Positions 12,417-24,100 of a stretch of 64,000 bases of DNA are shown in pieces (the stretch's first letter is position 1; each line of letters opens with the position of its first letter). Below the pieces are notes generated by a model. It was given only the letters and a program-made list of their open reading frames with translations, was not told the origin of the DNA and made no database searches. The position numbers and the translations under genes were made by a program. The stretch is from Podospora bellae-mahoneyi. Taxonomy: Eukaryota > Ascomycota > Sordariomycetes > Sordariales > Podosporaceae. The DNA lies in assembly GCF_035222275.1 (NCBI RefSeq), contig NW_026946360.1, positions 1 to 64,000 on the forward strand, written 5' to 3'.

Positions 12417-12553
12417 AATCATTGGGCCAGAGATGGAAAGACCCATAAGTCCCATGTGACCAATCAGGAAGTGCTCAGTCTGATCAGTGGCCAAGACCAC
12501 TGAGCACACTGAGCACATCGATCACGAAAAGTTGCTCAGTCTGCTCAGCGGCT
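12417..12553 (+). repeat. Left terminal inverted repeat
   Basis: About 137 bp, pairing with 13094-13230 in inverted orientation. It carries TGCTCAGT/ACTGAGCA motifs in both orientations. Confidence 0.75.
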
Positions 12554-13093
12554 TCGACCCACTGGATACTACACATCGTCGTGACACCCCTGCATTACTA
12601 CTATCCGGCTGCGTTTCTTGCACTCCCTCCCCATCCACGGTCTTCTGATCCAATAGATCCTGTGCCTCTTGTACAGCAAGTGACCCTCAAGCCTTGCGCG
12701 TGTTTTTGGCTCTCCGGCGCTTGCTTAGTGTCTCATTGGCCTTGCGGGTGAAGTGATCTCTGCACGAAGGAGAGCCACCTGGTGCATCACAGCCATTGTG
12801 TTACAACCTGCACCGGGGTGGATACAGACTGCAAAGCAGTACGCCAGAGGTGAATGTGACAGGATGATCGAAGGTTGTGGCAAGCGTCTCAGACAAGGGG
12901 TTCACTGTCAACAACAGGTCGTTCTAACAAAGAGCTACTGAGAGTAGATTGTAGACAAATGAACTTGGCTGCTTGCGTGAGGAATCAGATTCCTCAACAC
13001 GGGAGCGCCCGGCGCTCCCCTCTATTTATATAAAGCTATCTACATACGTTTCTGAAGTATCTTTATACCTTGCTCAGTGTGCTCAGTGGTCTT

Positions 13094-13230
13094 GGCGGCT
13101 GAGCAGACTGAGTAACTTTTCGTGATCGATGTGCTCAGTGTGCTCAGTGGTCTTGGCCACTGATCAGACTGAGCACTTCCTGATTGGTCACATGGGACTT
13201 ATGGGTCTTTCCATCTCTGGCCCAATGATT
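13094..13230 (-). repeat. Right terminal inverted repeat
   Basis: Inverted copy of 12417-12553, identical over about the outer 118 bp by eye. Ends in GGCCCAATGATT. Confidence 0.75.
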
Positions 13231-13504
13231 ACTCTTGTGCGCCTCAGGTATCGTCATTGTCTGGTTGCTGAGACGGAATCGCAACAGCGCCAAGACACCC
13301 AAAGTTGGCATGGCTCCTATCCCGAAGCCTCTTGAAACACAATCACCAGATCATAAGACAGTAGCCTGGACACATTACAGCCACGCTGGCTGGGGCCCGC
13401 AGGAGTTACCAGCATACCACGGCAACGGATCCAACACGGGTCCAGTGGAGCTTCCCGCCATAATGTATCACAGCAGAGAGAGTAAACGCCACAGCTGGTA
13501 TTGA
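13231..13504 (+). pseudogene. Truncated 3' end of a single-pass membrane protein gene
   Basis: Immediately right of the element an open frame encodes the end of a hydrophobic segment (ASGIVIVWLL), a basic stop-transfer sequence (RRNRN) and a Pro/Tyr/His-rich tail with PVELPAIMYHS, ending at TGA/TAG near 13504. This pattern is common in fungal wall-stress-type or Ser/Thr-rich surface receptors (cytosolic tail with repeated PVELPA-like words). The whole ectodomain is missing because the frame starts at the element boundary. The family call is tentative; the truncation is clear from the sequence. Confidence 0.5.
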
Positions 13505-13701
13505 TTGAGAGACTCAGTGTAGATCGCCATTTCATTCAAGACAGATATTTTATATATTAGCAGATCGAAGCATCTAGATAATGATAATCAAAAGCGCTGG
13601 AAAATCTCATAGATGCACACCCCGACCACCACCTTTTCATAGGAGTCAAATAACTTCCCACCAAAACGATAGCACCTATCTTCAAATACCACATAGGTAG
13701 C

Positions 13702-14256
13702 CTACCCCTTCGCCACCCTCCTCCACCAAATCTCCGACCTCGCACCCACCTGCGTCGTGATAACAGCAATCGACAAGTACACCTCCCCATCCCGCTCCAC
13801 AACCGTATAATTCCTCCTCTGAACCACTCCCACCATACTCGGCATACTCCCCGTCACCACCGGACCATGCAACACCTGTCCACTAAACTTCGTCAACGGA
13901 ACCGACGTGTTAAGACCAAACGGCCCCGAATACGACAGCGAGCTCTTAGCGATCAACGCCCAATCCTCAACGCTCCCCTGCTCACCTGGCGGCCAGGTCA
14001 AGTTAGGCGGCCGCTTCTCCGGCTCCATCGAGTTCATCACCGCAGACATGTACCCGTAGCGCGTGTATGTCAGCAAGCCGGCTGGGGTTGTGCCCCAGGG
14101 GTCGGGGACTTGGGTGCCGTTTCGCCATCTGGATCGGTTGGTCAATGCTGTGTTGCTTACTATGGGACATGACGTTGGCTGGGGAGGTGCTTACTGCGTA
14201 TTGTTGAGGAGGGAGTACGTTCCCGCGAGGAAGTTGATGATTTCCTGTGTTTTCAT
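13702..14256 (-). CDS. Lipocalin-like domain protein
   Basis: Two exons, complement(13702-14128, 14195-14256), give 162 residues. The 66 bp intron starts GTAAGC and ends CCAG, and joins the frame as NNT-Q-WRNGT. The protein starts MKTQEIINFLAGTYSLLN and contains VPDPWGTTPAGLLTYT and YGYMSAVMNS, matching the fungal/bacterial lipocalin-like family (Lipocalin_5 type: 'length of chain, default name for product promiscuous, small beta-barrel'). Family members are often encoded near secondary-metabolism genes, but no such cluster is next to this one. No signal peptide is evident, so it is probably cytosolic. All reading-frame features look intact, in contrast to the broken genes to its left. The exact ligand or reaction cannot be told. 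Confidence 0.7.
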
Positions 14257-15044
14257 CCTTGCGTCGGGTTCAAGAATGCGAAAGAAAACCCAGGAAATGG
14301 AACTGGTAATATCCGTCTCGGGGAGAGCTATCGCTCGCCAGCCATCCAAATCCCATCGTGGCCATGTCCTTTTTATTCTGTCTCGCTCTTCCTTTCTCCT
14401 CTCTTAGGTACCATCGGTAAGAGCGCGTGGCTGCGGCGAGGAGGGCAGAATAAGCTTACCGTACCAGACAAATCTTTGGTTTGGTGGACTCTCACAAGCC
14501 GATGTGGGCAGGGTGAAATTGCGAAAGCTTATATGTAAAGGACAAAGACTTCCACCATTTTCAAGGATGTTTTAGTGTGCAACCTGAACTTCGAAGGGCT
14601 TCTTGGAAGGACCTCCTGCGCCACGTTGTTGATTGCACAAACTGGCTGATGGACTTAACGCCACCCAGGGGCAGTAACGATTCAGCGAATCAGCTGTCAC
14701 ACATCAACCCCCACGGTTCCGAAGAGGTTGCACATCGGTTAAGAAAGTTGAAGGAGTGAGTCAGCACACTAGGTAGATCGCGGGATCCCAGCCCTATATC
14801 GCTCCAAACAACCAATGAAGGCATCCTGATACCGGCATAAGGCCGTTGGTTGGTGGCAGAGACATAAAGATATATTAAATGGGGTCTGGATTGCAGGCTT
14901 GCTCCACATGTAGATACCGGACGCTCAGGATATCCTACCTATTCAAATAGCCGTTACTCTCCTGGTCCCTTTTCTTCTTAGGAAGTACCAGCCTCCGCAA
15001 TGTAAGATGCACATTTTATTACCATTCGAATAGTTCTGAACACC
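14257..15044. promoter_or_regulatory. Divergent intergenic region between lipocalin-like and membrane-protein genes
   Basis: About 790 bp between two divergently transcribed starts. No conserved motif is asserted; TATA-like AT stretches lie at about 14870-14880. Confidence 0.3.
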
Positions 15045-17035
15045 ATGTCTGGACAGGACGTGGAAACCCAGCATCATTATCACCCAGAGAAGATCAAGTG
15101 GACTCAGCTCGGGTTCTGGATCCTCGCGGGAATATGGTTCTTTGTGTTATTTACACTCGTCATCCTGTTGGGTGTATGGGGTGGATTACCAGCAACAGGA
15201 GCGGCATGCAAACCAGACGGGACATTCAGTCCCTTTTCTGATGATTATACCTGGTGGTCACGAGCAAGTTTCTTTGAAGTTACGTTAAAAGCGAGGCCGA
15301 TGTCCTTCGCGGAAGTAAAGGCCATAGATTTGGCTTGGGATCTTGTCAGTCTTCCTTTCATTTCAACATATCGCGAGACTTGGCTGAAGGTGTTCTAGGT
15401 CATCGGGCGAGCTGGACAAGCCCTTCTCACCTGGGTTTCATGGAAGGCGTTTGCCAATTACATCGCGGTCGTGATTCAGAAGCGGCCGGTAACCATTTCG
15501 GCATACTACATGACGTTCGTGAAACAGGAGACCTCGTTGATCACCATTTATCATTTGACTCGCGAATTTAGCTCTCAAAACATTTTAGGATCCAAAGCAG
15601 TGATGGCATTCGTGGTCTTTACGCTCAACTTCATTCTGGTTTTCCCAACCATGGCAAGCGCCATGACAGGATACTCCGGTAGTACTGAAGCGTTCGTACA
15701 GAACTCGAATCGGGAAGATTACATCAAGTACTCAACCTTTTCCTTAGTCGAGTATGTGATTCATGATGGAGATAGGATCGGCTTGACCAAAGATTACATC
15801 ATGTCATACCGGGCGCCGGAAACACTTGGTAAGCCTCGCTTCATGTTGGTACTGCTAAAGATTGATGGACTAACACACCATGATTCACCAAAAGGAGGAC
15901 CTCTCATAAGTCAATACGACCATATGCCATTTTGGGATCTTCACAACCTCCATGGTGATAAGTTCCAGTTGCAGGTTGAAGTTTGGAAGTGTAAGTCTAG
16001 CCTCATTTTCTCTTCTGTGAACAGTGTGATGGCACGTACATTGGCACTCACTCGGGCGAGAATAGATGTACGCCAATACGGCTTTTTCAGTCGCTTCAAC
16101 GGCAGCAGCAAATGGGGAGACTTGGATGAGCTACCTACACCAGCCCTCAACATCTCAGCCTTCTATCTTCCCCGCCTGACTGGCATCTCAACTTTCTATG
16201 ATCCAGATATGGCTGGCAATGCTGTGGCCGAACCCGACAATGCTATGGATGAACCTGCCATAGCCGTGGCTTATGGCTATGATTGGCAAGATCCTTTGAC
16301 AAAGGAATATCCGTTCCGCAACAAGTCAAAGACGACCTTTGCCTCTGGCAATAGAATCTTTACCCTGGACTACGTCTTGGAAAACGGCATCTGCCAACCC
16401 ATCTCCGATGTATGTGTGATATTCGTATTTCTTCACGAGCAGTAACTAACGACACGCAGAAATACCAGTGGGGATTTTCATACCTTCAGCTATATATTGT
16501 CATCAATTCTTTGCTGCTCTGGTCAACTGGAATCTACCTCCTCTGGCTCAAAGCACAATTCAACTTGCCGCTGGCACAATATGACCAGGTCCCACAGGAA
16601 TGGGAGTGTGTATTGCACATGTCGCGCGAATTGCGAAAACAACTTAAAAAGTCAGGGATAAGATCCGTCAACCGACTTACACATCTACAGCTCAAAGACA
16701 ACGTCACGGCTCATCTCCAGGGAGGACAGATATCATTTGGTGCCGAGTTTGAAACCGACGTGATCATTACCCTGAGAATGGGGATCTGGAGATGGCTTCA
16801 AGTTAACAGGCTATGGGCTTGCACTTTTATGCTTCAGGTTTCGAGTGTGGTTGCGAGCATTCTCATGCACCTGCTCTGGCGACATTCACCCTGTCTTCTC
16901 GCCCTGACTTGTGTATCCTGCTTTTTCGTGTATCTCGTTTTGTTGATTGGGAGATCTAAATTATTGATAGTTATTTTACCGCTGGCATGGCTGGGGATAG
17001 GGTTGGAGTTTTCGAGGCTTGTATCGCTGAGGTGA
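15045..17035 (+). CDS. Polytopic membrane protein of unknown function
   Basis: Three exons (15045-15344, 15399-16409, 16460-17035) give 628 residues. Intron 1 is 54 bp (GTCAGT...CTAG); intron 2 is 50 bp (GTATGT, branch CTAAC, acceptor CAG). Both restore the frame cleanly (WDL-VIGRAGQ; QPISD-KYQWGF). TM helices are predicted near residues 23-46 (WILAGIWFFVLFTLVILLGV), 180-200 (VMAFVVFTLNFILVF), and four at the C-terminus (LYIVINSLLLWSTGIYLLWL; FMLQVSSVVASILM; LALTCVSCFFVYLVLL; IVILPLAWLGIGL). A long extracytosolic segment with NIS/NGS sites lies between. This is a fungus-specific hypothetical family. A GTAAGT...ACAG stretch at about 15991-16024 might be a very short intron: reading across it gives WKCDGTYIGTHSGEN, which fits a Cys-rich loop, but the downstream frame would then be lost, so the gene model is unsure there. 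Confidence 0.65.
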
Positions 17036-17717
17036 AACTTGGCAGAAATGGAATGACTTTAACTATTGTAGCTTCTGGATCTCCTGGCGACATCACACTA
17101 GAAATGAGCGGGTCTTGATTATTTATCCATGCTAATCGCATTTGCAAACGTACCTATGTCCGCAGGGTCCGCTTGCTAGTATCAATCGCTACAAAGGTGG
17201 GTGTCTCTCTGTTCTACCACGCGGTAGACGCTGGACCGGGTCTAGTGCGTTTCCAGCTAGGTACCTTTTAGCATCTCAACGCAAAGCTTCAAATGTGTTG
17301 GGGCCGACTCGCCGCTTGAGCTTTTGCCAGTGTGTGGCATGTCACAACCCATTCTAGTAGGCAACCAAAGATAGATCTTCGTTGATCCAAGTCAATTACA
17401 TTACCTGACTAAACTAAACTTGAAAAGCACTCGTGCAAACCACCTCCCTACAGGTACTGCTACCCCAACTGTTCTGCGGACAGATGGTCTGAATGGAGGG
17501 TAGCAGCGGGGAGGATGGCCCACAAGAGTACCCGCGTTCTCGACTACGGCTCCCTCCAGTCGAAACTAGCATTCGTCTGCGCGAATGTTCCGGCACTATG
17601 CTGACATCCTCCATTTCGGCATAGAGGGACACATGCCATGTTTCGATGCAATGGTGCTTCCCAGGACCACTCCACAACACGACGTCGAACATGGAATATG
17701 CCCCCAAGGCTGAAATG
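17036..17717. other. Convergent 3' region, no gene recognised
   Basis: Lies between the convergent ends of the membrane-protein and zinc-finger genes. A minus-strand frame at 17414-17743 shows no domain and could be an untranslated 3' part of the zinc-finger gene. Confidence 0.4.
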
Positions 17718-18933
17718 TTAAGAAATCCTAACCAAGGGGACAACCGCCGCTTGCAATGAGACGCAGCTTGTGCCGGAACATTCGCGCTCGCTTATGCCTC
17801 CAGAGAGCCATAGTCGAGAACGCGTGGTTGTCCCCCTTCCCGCCGAGCACCAGCAGTGCCCAGCGTAACCCATGTATATCCAAGTCCATCCCTTCATTGC
17901 TCCATTTGACCCCTCTATTATTACACCTCCGTGACCCCATCTATCGCTCCCGCTATCAACCCCTCCATGAGCCGTCCTCAGATGCCGTTGGTAGTTATAC
18001 TTCCTCGTGAAGCCTTGGACGCACCACGTGCACCAAATCGTCTTCTTGCCACCGTGCTCGATCGTCCCGAGATGCTTTTCAAGATTCGATCGTAGCTTGA
18101 ACCGCCGATGACAGCCGTCAATTTGGCATTTCCACGGCTTGCTGTCGGATCCCTTGCGTCGTTTGGCGGTGGATTTGCGCTTAGACGATCCCGAGGCGTT
18201 GTCACCATATGAGTGTCCCTGAACAGTCTTCGGCGGAGTTATTGACCCGAAGCTTCCCGCATCTGAAAAACTCCCGGTTGACGGGGAGGCAGAGGCCGAG
18301 ACACCAGCTGACGTTGCTATCGATTGGCTGTTGCTGGCTTCGGTCCCCTGGCCGAGCAAGAGATCTAGCTCCGAGATCTCAGGAAAGGCGAGGGCGAGAC
18401 TGTCATCACCCGGGCTCGTCCAGTCAGGTGTCTGTAACACTGCCGTGCCTGCTGGCCCCCCAGCAAACGGTATCGTCTGTAGAGCAACTGTATGCCAGGG
18501 TTGCAAGGGCTGGCATGGCAATACGTTGTAGTAGTTCCAAGATGCCATGTCCAATGGCTGCGGCTCCAACGAGGTAAAAAAACACGTCTGAACGTCGAGA
18601 GGCCCTCCGCTTCCACCCACTCCCCATCCGCTGCCCACTACTCCCAATCCCAATGTATCCAACCCAACACCACTACTGTTCCCCCCCTCCACAAAGCGAC
18701 CTGGATGGGAGACATCTTCAGAGAGAGGAGGCAAGTCAGACGACGCATGGATATCCAAGGGTCCCGGAAACAAGAATAAGCCGGCATCGTCCCAACTGCG
18801 CTCCTCGCCTTCAGAGAACTCCGCAACTTGATCACTATACCATTGGTGCGAGATTTGTTGAACGCGGGGACTCGGCGCGTCCCCGCCGGCGCGGGATTAA
18901 ATCAATTGACAGTGACCTGTACACGATCTCCAT
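17718..18933 (-). CDS. C2H2 zinc-finger protein, putative transcription factor
   Basis: The main exon (17718-18870) is open over its whole length. Two zinc fingers lie at about residues 255-310: C-x4-C...HLGTIEH (CQIDGCHRRFKLRSNLEKH) and C-x2-C...H-x4-H (CTWCVQGFTRKYNYQRH). A basic stretch (KRKSTAKRRKG) precedes them and may act in nuclear import. The N-terminal half is acidic, Ser/Gly/Pro-rich and probably disordered. No ATG lies in frame inside the main exon near its start. A tiny first exon (18917-18933, MEIVY plus two bases) and a 46 bp intron give a continuous 389-residue protein, but its GTCACT donor is weak, so the start is tentative. Targets are unknown; the neighbouring membrane protein is transcribed towards it. 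Confidence 0.55.
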
Positions 18934-19590
18934 TAGTTATGGCCACCCATGCAACACCAGACATGGTCTTGAACACATACCGTAGCAAAGCCCAGTAGGC
19001 CAGACCTCCAAGACCCCAAGGGGCTGATGATGTATCCGAAACCTCGAGCTGTGTTGTCTCCTAAGTTGAGAGTTTGGTCGGACAAAGAGCGGACTTAAGT
19101 ACCTAGACAACCCCTCTTCATTCAAAAAGCGGGACGAGTTTCGTTGGGAGTTGGGTAGGTGTCGACCCTCTGGGAGGCATACCTGGCATGCATAGATGCC
19201 TCTTTTTCTGCAGTTTTCTATTGGCTTTCACCCCACATGATGCTTCTCCCAGTGCCAGGTGTCTCCAATCAGATCCGCCTTTTAAACTGCCTGCCTCATG
19301 GGGCGTCAACATCGATGCATGACTGGCGAGCACGCACGGATGCAAATATGCCTCTGATATGCGGACAGACAAGAGGCAACAGGAGGCATCAGCTCGAACA
19401 CATCTCTTCTTCTCATTCGTGTCTAATGCAAGATAATGGAAATGGCAGTTAAAGATACCTCGTTTCATTCAATTGGTCAAGACCAAAACAAAACACCTGG
19501 CGGACAACACAGAGTGATGACGTCATACTACCTCTCCATCATCGATCTGCTCTGGAGGGAAGGGAAAATAGTGGACCGCTCTCTTTAGCA
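18934..19590. other. Intergenic, normal base composition up to the AT-rich border
   Basis: No supported gene. The stretch keeps ordinary G+C content until base 19590, after which AT-rich mutated DNA starts abruptly. Confidence 0.45.
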
Positions 19591-19950
19591 TGGTGTTACA
19601 ACCTGCACCAGGATAATCGAAGGTTGTGACAAGCGTTTTAGATAAGGGGTTTACGATTAATAATAGGTCGTTCTAATAAAGAGTTATTGAAAGTAAATTA
19701 TAAATAAATAAACTTAATTACTTATATAAAGAATTACATTCTTTAATATATTTTAAAATATTTTTATACTTTATTTAATATATTTAATAGTCTTCATAAT
19801 TAAATAATTTAAATAACTTTTTATAATTAATACATTTAATATATTTAATAATTTTAATTATTAATTAAATTAAATATTTTTCAATTAATTATATAAAGAC
19901 TTACAGGTTTTTTATTTTAATTTCATAATTCATTAAAGTATTTTAATATT
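19591..19950 (+). mobile_element. RIP-mutated partial copy of the 12.4 kb inverted-repeat element
   Basis: It begins GTTACAACCTGCACC exactly as the core of the element at about 12801, lacks about 50 bp present there, then follows it colinearly to the right terminus. Over the terminal-repeat part nearly every C of the 12.4 kb copy reads T and nearly every G reads A (for example TCTTGGCC appears as TTTTAATT), which is the two-strand C-to-T pattern of RIP. The first 100 bp still keep CpG sites; the rest has lost them too. The left terminal repeat is absent. Confidence 0.7.
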
Positions 19951-20745
19951 TTAAAAACTAGTTATTAATTTTTATATACAATTATTATATTTAAAGTATA
20001 ATATATAATATTTATTTTTCTTACTTATTGTTAATAAATTTATTATATTAATATGAAAAATAAAAGCTTAGTGATATATAAAAGTTAAAACTTTTAAGTT
20101 TAAAAGAAATTATATTAATTAATATATTATTTTATTATTATATTTTTAATTATTATTAATATTTAACATAAAATAGAGAAGTTAAAATTTTATAAATATT
20201 GAAGTAAGAATTATTTATAAATAAATACTTTAGTTTAAAAAAATAATAAAATTTAAATTATTACTTAAAAAACTTAAGCAATATATATTTAACCTTTTAT
20301 TTTTATTATTTCAAAATAAAAAGTTTAAATTGTTTATATATTCTCATTATATTTTTAATTACTTTTTAATAAAGAAGTTAATAAAGAATGATTTTTATTA
20401 TATAAAAATATTATTTCTTATTTAATATTATAATTAGTATTAATATTAAAGAATAATAAAAATAAGTGTTATTAATTTTAAAAAGTATTAAATAAATTAA
20501 TTAAAGCTTTTTTAGTTTTATGATTTTTAATTTAATAAATATATTTTTATATAATAAGTTTAAGTCTTTATTTCTTTATTTTTTATAAAGTTAAAAGAAC
20601 AAAATAATGATTTTAACATTATATTAATATTATTATTAATAGGGTTATTAAATTATATCATATTAATTATTTCAAAAACTTAATTTGAAACTTAATAATA
20701 TCAAAAACATTATTATTATTATTAAAAGAAATTTTATTATAAAAT
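19951..20745. repeat. Very AT-rich tract without CpG (left flank of the retroelement)
   Basis: About 0.8 kb of almost pure A+T with no coding potential. By eye it contains no CpG at all but does keep CpA and TpG. This differs from the retroelement beside it, which shows the opposite dinucleotide pattern. Confidence 0.6.
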
Positions 20746-20750
20746 AATAT

Positions 20751-21194
20751 TGTCATAGTTAACCCAACGGCAGGCCGCGCAGTATGTGGGGCGCGGGGCG
20801 TCCCCAGCCAATCATTAAGGAAACCAGGAGGCAGCCAATCAAGGCTGGCCAGAAGTACTACGGCGCCAAGAGACCTGAGCAGTCTGCAGGATGCAAGATA
20901 CTACGGGTAATCGAAGGCATAGCACGATAAGCACTTCGCAGAATGCAAAGTGCTAGGAGTAATCGGGGCTATAGCAAGGCGAGTACCTCAGGGCCCCGAG
21001 GTCTATATATACGGAGGAACTGGCTAATATAGATAGATAGTTCCGTAGTATATAATTTAAATTATATTTACGGTATTTTATATTTATATTAAAATATTTT
21101 ATTATATACTATCTAGCTATACCGAACCAGGATTATTTAAAAGTAGCCTTTAACCGGTATCCCTTTTAAAGGTTTTAAATAAAGGTTCGTTATA
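20751..21194 (+). repeat. 5' long terminal repeat
   Basis: 444 bp, starts TGTCA and ends TTCGTTATA. The first roughly 290 bp keep normal base composition; the part facing the interior is RIP-altered. Confidence 0.8.
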
Positions 21195-24100
21195 CGTTAT
21201 ATACTTACTTTAACTTTATTACGGATAAATTAAAAAACGTTTTTTATTATTATAACCGGACTTAAAACGTTTAAATAAAAAGCGTCCCGCCTAACCTAAA
21301 TAATAAAGGACCTACTATTATTAATACTTAACTTATTATAAAATAAATAATATAATATTTTTAAAAAACTTAAAAATAAAACTTAATAAACTCGGGAGTA
21401 AATTATTATTATATTAATTTTACTTAAGGTAATACCTAAGTTCTTAATACCGGAACGTTATAAAAAAAAAAAGTAAAGTTTAAAGGATTTTTAATTTAAC
21501 TTAAAACCTATTTTCGTTAATATTTAAATTAATTTATTAACGAAAAATCGAAAATTATTTTCGCGGCTATTAAACTTAAAAATAAAACTCTCGCGTAATT
21601 CAAACCTATCCTCGATAATTATTACGAGGAAAAACCGTTTAATTAAAAAAAAATTATTATAAAATACTTCGAAAATTACTATATTTTTAAAACTAAGTTT
21701 AAAGAAGTATTTAAAGAATATAATAAAGCAAAACGCGTATAGGAAAGGCTTATAAATTTATATTAAATACGCTTAACGGTTAATTATATAACTTTATTTA
21801 AAATTAATAACCTATATAATACTATTAACGATAAAAAATTAATATAGCTTTTCTATAATAATTTTAAGGAAAAGGTAAAAAATAAATTATATAAAAAGTC
21901 GAGGCTTAATACTATCGATAAGTATATTACTATAGCTATACGGATCGACGATTAGTAGTTTTAGTGTTGTACGGAGAAGAAGGGTAGTAATAGGGATTAC
22001 TATAGTAATAAGAGATACTTTAATAATAACCGCTTTAATAATAAATATAAAAATAATATTTTAATATTAATTATTTTAGTATTATATATTTAAGATTAAT
22101 AAATATCGATATTATATAATAGTAAAAGCTATAAGGCCGGAACTAAAGTAAAAATAACTTTAAGTATTTTAATTATAGTAAAGTAAAATATTTTAAAAAA
22201 GATTATTAAGTATTTAAACGATTCGGCTAAAAAAAAGAAATCGCGGCTATTACTATATTAAAGAAACCGAAAATTATAAAAATAATAATTATTAAGTATT
22301 AATAAAGTAAAATAATAAAATTAAAAAAAAACTTTAATTAATATATTAAATAAAAGGAAATAAAGTTTTAAGAGTTATAGAAAGTAATAGAAAGGTTAAA
22401 AGTAAAGTACGAAGAAAAAAATCTTTAAATATAAGTATTATAAAATTAATTAATATAAATTACTACGGAAATTATTATAAAAATTATTAAAAATAATAAT
22501 CTTATATAAAAACTTATTAAATAAATAATACCGGAAAAGTAATATAGTAAATATAGATTTATTATTTTATAAAATATATTATAACCTATAAAACTTATAT
22601 ATAAAAGCTAAGAAAAATATTAAAAAAATAAAAAGGTTATTAATATTAAAATCGCGAAGTTATTAAAAAATATATAAATACCTATATAATATATATCCTA
22701 TAAAGAAAATATAATATAATTTTATTTTAAATATTTAAAATATCGGAAAATATTTTAATTTTAATATATTATATATAAATATATAAAATATTATTAAAGT
22801 AAATTACTATACGGCTATTAACCGATATATAAAGTAAGTAAAGAAAGTAAATTATAATTAATTAAAAAATTATAATTAAATAAAAAAGCTTAATAAAAAG
22901 ATTTAAACGACTATTTTTATAAAAAATTTAAAACCCGGTTAAACTAAAGAATAGCCTTTAGGTTATATAAATCGTATTTAGGTATATAAAATACTACGTC
23001 GAGTATATAGAAAATTAAAATACGGACGATAATATATGCTCTTTAAAGGAAATAATACTAGGATAGTACTTAAGCCTAGACTATACTATATACCTACGGG
23101 AGAAAGTTAAGTAGTATTATTAAAATAAAATATATAAAATTAAATAAAAAACCGTTATCGGACGAAGATACAAGAAAGTATTAAAGAAATAAGAGATAGA
23201 AAATAAGAAGAAGTTAGCCGGGTATAGTTAAAAGATTTTATATTATTAATTAATCCGGAATAAAAAATTATTTTTAAATAATATAACTATTTAAAAAACA
23301 ATTCGCGGCTTTTCGTAAAGGCTATTAACCTTTAACGAACTATAAACGGTATTTTCGAAGGTATCGATATAAAGTAAAGATATAAAAAGCAACCTAAAGT
23401 TTATTAGTAAAGTCGTTATTATATATGAGAAGGTAAGAGAAATAAACGCCTTTAAATTATTATATAATAAAAGGATCTTTAAGTAATAATATTAATAAAT
23501 AATGATATAAAAATAAACCTAATTTCGTTATAGTTCGTATACTAGGCCTAAATATTAAAAAAAAAAAAGAAGGAATAAATCGTAATATAAAGACTATTTT
23601 ATACGTAAAAGGTTTATAGGAAAATACTACCCTTAAATATTATAGTCGAAGGAAAAATAATTTTAATTATATTTAATATTATAAATATAGGACCCTCGAA
23701 AAATATAATTTTAAAGTAATTATAATATAAAAATTATAATTTAAATATCGATTAAAAAGATAGTAATTATTTATAATTAAAAAAACTTTAAAAATATTTA
23801 ATTAACGATAGAAGATTAAAAGTACGTACGGAATAAAGTATAAAATAAGTATCCTTTACGGTACTACCGTAAGGAGTTTAAGAAGTAATAATATACTTTA
23901 TCGATATAAGCGATAAAATCGAAGAAGTAAGGTTAATAACGTTAATAAAAATATTAGAGGTTAATAAATATATTTATTATAATAATATAAAGAAGGGCGA
24001 GAAAAAAAATAATACCGGTAGAATATTAAAAATATTTAGCCTTTATAATTAAATATTTAGAGGGGCTTTTTAAAGCGAGGGCCGTAAGATTATAAAATTA

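Larger units (their letters stand above)
12417..13230. mobile_element. Non-autonomous element with long terminal inverted repeats (0.8 kb)
   Basis: The two ends are inverted copies of each other. The left end reads AATCATTGGGCCAGAGATGG from 12417 and the right end gives the same sequence on the minus strand from 13230. The match continues for roughly 135 bp with only one or two differences. Each terminal repeat contains several copies of TGCTCAGT-like words and an internal palindrome (CAGTGGCC...CCACTG), as in subterminal transposase-binding arrays. The roughly 540 bp core has no substantial reading frame and includes a sequence beginning GTTACAACCTGCACC (about 12801) that recurs, RIP-mutated, at 19591. 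No target-site duplication is visible at either edge. I read it as a MITE-like derivative of a DNA transposon; the superfamily is not determined. Confidence 0.75.

Noticed and set aside
12417-13230. Tc1/mariner assignment for the inverted-repeat element
   Set aside because: The element is not flanked by TA dinucleotides, and its terminal repeats are longer than usual for that group.
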